From assembly GCA_041488155.1 (NCBI GenBank), contig JBGPOS010000067.1:1-21315 (forward strand): DNA of 21,315 nucleotides, read 5' to 3'. Under the pieces are notes generated by a model. It had not been told where the DNA came from. It worked only from the letters and a program-made list of their open reading frames with translations, and did no database searches. Each line of letters starts with the position of its first letter. The stretch's first letter is position 1. The DNA is from JBGPOS01 sp041488155. GTDB taxonomy: Bacteria; Chloroflexota; Dehalococcoidia; Tepidiformales; Tepidiformaceae. The translations under genes and the position numbers were made by a program. Below, piece by piece: positions 19,861 through 21,315 of the stretch.

Positions 19861-21315
19861 ATGGTGGCGCAACGCCTCCGCGACGGCCCCCAGGCGGATG
19901 TCACACATCCCTCCCAAGTGTCAACCGCTGTCTCCGCGATTGCGGCGGCTGTCCCCCGACTCGTCATCGAGTCGTTGGGCCGCCACGACCCCGCCCAGCC
20001 GGCCTGGATCGAGCCGGTCGAAGGCACCTTGCTCCTCGCCGATATCTCCGGCTTCACGCCCCTCTCAGAGCGGCTCGCAACGGCGGGCAACGAAGGCGCC
20101 GAGTGGCTCACGTCCATCATCAACGACTACTTCGAACGGATGCTCGACATCGCCCGGCTGCACGGCGGCGACAATCTCAAGTTCGGCGGCGACGCCCTCC
20201 TCATCCTCTTTCGAGGGCAGGCTCATGCGGACCGCGCACTAACCGCAGCGTTGGCGATGCAACGCGCCAACCGAGCGTTAGCGACCATCAAGCTGGAGCA
20301 ACACCGCATTCGCCTGCGCATGAGCATCGGGCTGCACAGCGGCCGGGGCTGGTCAGCGGTCACCGGCATCCCGGGCGTGCGCATGCAGCATCTTCTGCTT
20401 GGCCGGGCTGCCGCCGAGGCCGCTCGCGCCCAGGGTCTCGCTTCTGCAGGCGAGGTCGTGATCAGCGAGGCAACGCGCGGCCAGTTCGACGTCGCTCTTG
20501 ACCTGGAGCCCCGTCAGGACGCTCATCTGGTCGTCCGCGCCTCCCTGCCGCGCGCTAAGAAGGTCACCCCGCCGGACTTTGGAGCCGAAGAGTCACCCGT
20601 TGCCGGGGCGGCATTCCCCGCAGCCCTCGCAGAATGGGGGCTCTGCCTCGGTCAGGAGGGCGACCACCGCAAGGTCAGCGTGGTGTTCATCAGTCTGCGA
20701 GGAGCCAACGAGCTCCTGGAGACGGGCGCCCCCTCCGCCGTCCTCGCTGCCCTGCAGGAGTATGTCGTCATCATCGCCAGGCTCGCCGAAGAATTAGGCG
20801 GCTACCTGGTCAGCAACGACGTCGACGCCTACGGCCTCAAGTTCATTGTTGTCTTTGGAGCGCCCGTGGCACGCGAGGACTCAGCTGCCAGCGCGCTCCG
20901 GCTCGCGCTCGCCCTCACCCACGATTCGGGCCGGCTGCATCCCGGCCTCGTCCAACGGATAGGCGTGAACAGTGGCTACGTGTTCTGCGGCGACGTTGGA
21001 GCGCCTTATCGCCGCGAGTACACGGTCATCGGCGATGCCGTCAACCTCAGCGCGCGCCTCATGGCGAACGCCTCGCCGGGCGGGATCCTCATCTCCGAGC
21101 AGCTCGCCGACGAGGCGGGTCCCGCATTCGTCACCCGCGAGCTGCCTCCCCTGACCGTGAAGGGTAAGGCCCGCCCCGTGCCCGTGCGGCTCGTCGAAGG
21201 CGAACAGGTCTCTACGGGAACGGCGTTGCGCCGGTCGAATCTTGTCGGGCGCGAACGGGAGCTGACCTTGCTCCGTGCGCTCTGCGACCGGGTCGAGGCG
21301 GGCGCGGGCGCCGCC
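19861..21315 (+). CDS. Class III adenylyl cyclase with tandem cyclase domains and AAA-type ATPase (sAC-like; 3' end beyond window)
   Basis: The frame is open from the ATG at 19861 to the window edge (485 codons). Cyclase domain 1 (about 55-205) has metal-type Asp61 in LLLADISGFTPLSERL and Asp111 in NLKFGGDALLILF, but lacks the Asn-Arg pair near its end. Cyclase domain 2 (about 270-420) has Ser in place of the first metal Asp (VFISLRG), but carries Lys327 (GLKFIVVFG), Thr388, Asn395 and Arg399 in EYTVIGDAVNLSARL. Domain 1 thus holds the metal site and domain 2 the Lys/Thr base-recognition and Asn/Arg transition-state residues, the split known from soluble adenylyl cyclase (ADCY10) and related class IIIb enzymes. 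The window ends in LVGRERELTLLRALCD, the opening of an AAA/STAND-type ATPase domain. The protein is probably soluble and makes cAMP; activation by bicarbonate is inference from the class. Confidence 0.9.
   Translation, partial: MVAQRLRDGPQADVTHPSQVSTAVSAIAAAVPRLVIESLGRHDPAQPAWIEPVEGTLLLADISGFTPLSERLATAGNEGAEWLTSIINDYFERMLDIARLHGGDNLKFGGDALLILFRGQAHADRALTAALAMQRANRALATIKLEQHRIRLRMSIGLHSGRGWSAVTGIPGVRMQHLLLGRAAAEAARAQGLASAGEVVISEATRGQFDVALDLEPRQDAHLVVRASLPRAKKVTPPDFGAEESPVAGAAFPAALAEWGLCLGQEGDHRKVSVVFISLRGANELLETGAPSAVLAALQEYVVIIARLAEELGGYLVSNDVDAYGLKFIVVFGAPVAREDSAASALRLALALTHDSGRLHPGLVQRIGVNSGYVFCGDVGAPYRREYTVIGDAVNLSARLMANASPGGILISEQLADEAGPAFVTRELPPLTVKGKARPVPVRLVEGEQVSTGTALRRSNLVGRERELTLLRALCDRVEAGAGAA

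Overview
The window is a GC-rich stretch of a bacterial chromosome. No RNA gene, insertion sequence, CRISPR array or phage gene is visible. The mix of genes suggests Chloroflexota or a similar Gram-positive-type lineage such as Actinomycetota: a secreted CAP protein with a Pro/Ala-rich linker and a short C-terminal module, a sortase, a single-chain acyl-CoA carboxylase, ArsR-SRPBCC fusions and a multidomain adenylyl cyclase. This assignment is inference, because no marker gene is present.

Region 1 (1-4790) is an envelope and secretion block. It holds a repeat-containing surface protein cut by the left edge (minus), a secreted CAP/YkwD-like protein (minus), a sortase with a signal peptide (plus) and a Kelch-repeat lipoprotein (plus).

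Region 2 (4829-5640) is a minus-strand ArsR-HTH/SRPBCC fusion gene. Its promoter, TTGACA-N18-TATAGT, overlaps a perfect palindrome and places the predicted transcription start on the first base of the GTG codon, so the transcript should be leaderless.

Region 3 (5670-16181) is a long minus-strand metabolic cluster in the order acoA-acoB-acoX-acoC-acoL (an acetoin-dehydrogenase-type complex with the NAD-kinase-like AcoX), a Gfo/Idh/MocA dehydrogenase, and a single-chain biotin-dependent acyl-CoA carboxylase. The five aco genes overlap or abut (4-nt overlap, 1-nt gap, 11-nt overlap, 1-nt overlap), as in one translationally coupled operon. The E1 and E2 subunits would cleave acetoin to acetyl-CoA and acetaldehyde and E3 would re-oxidise the lipoyl arm. 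The carboxylase may draw on the acyl-CoA pool, but it has its own -10-like box and could be a separate unit. A 10-bp hairpin follows the carboxylase.

Region 4 (16218-21315) is mostly small ligand-binding or detoxification-type proteins: an alpha/beta hydrolase divergent from acoA, a second ArsR-SRPBCC fusion again with a consensus-like promoter, internal operator and leaderless start, a GyrI-like protein, a DinB-family gene broken by an apparent 1-nt deletion, and an intact DinB-family gene. Last comes a soluble-adenylyl-cyclase-like protein with two cyclase domains and the start of an ATPase domain, cut by the right edge.

The most notable signals are the matched leaderless, apparently self-operated promoters of the two ArsR-SRPBCC paralogues, the aco/carboxylase cluster with a two-PSBD E2, and the sAC-like distribution of catalytic residues in the terminal cyclase.
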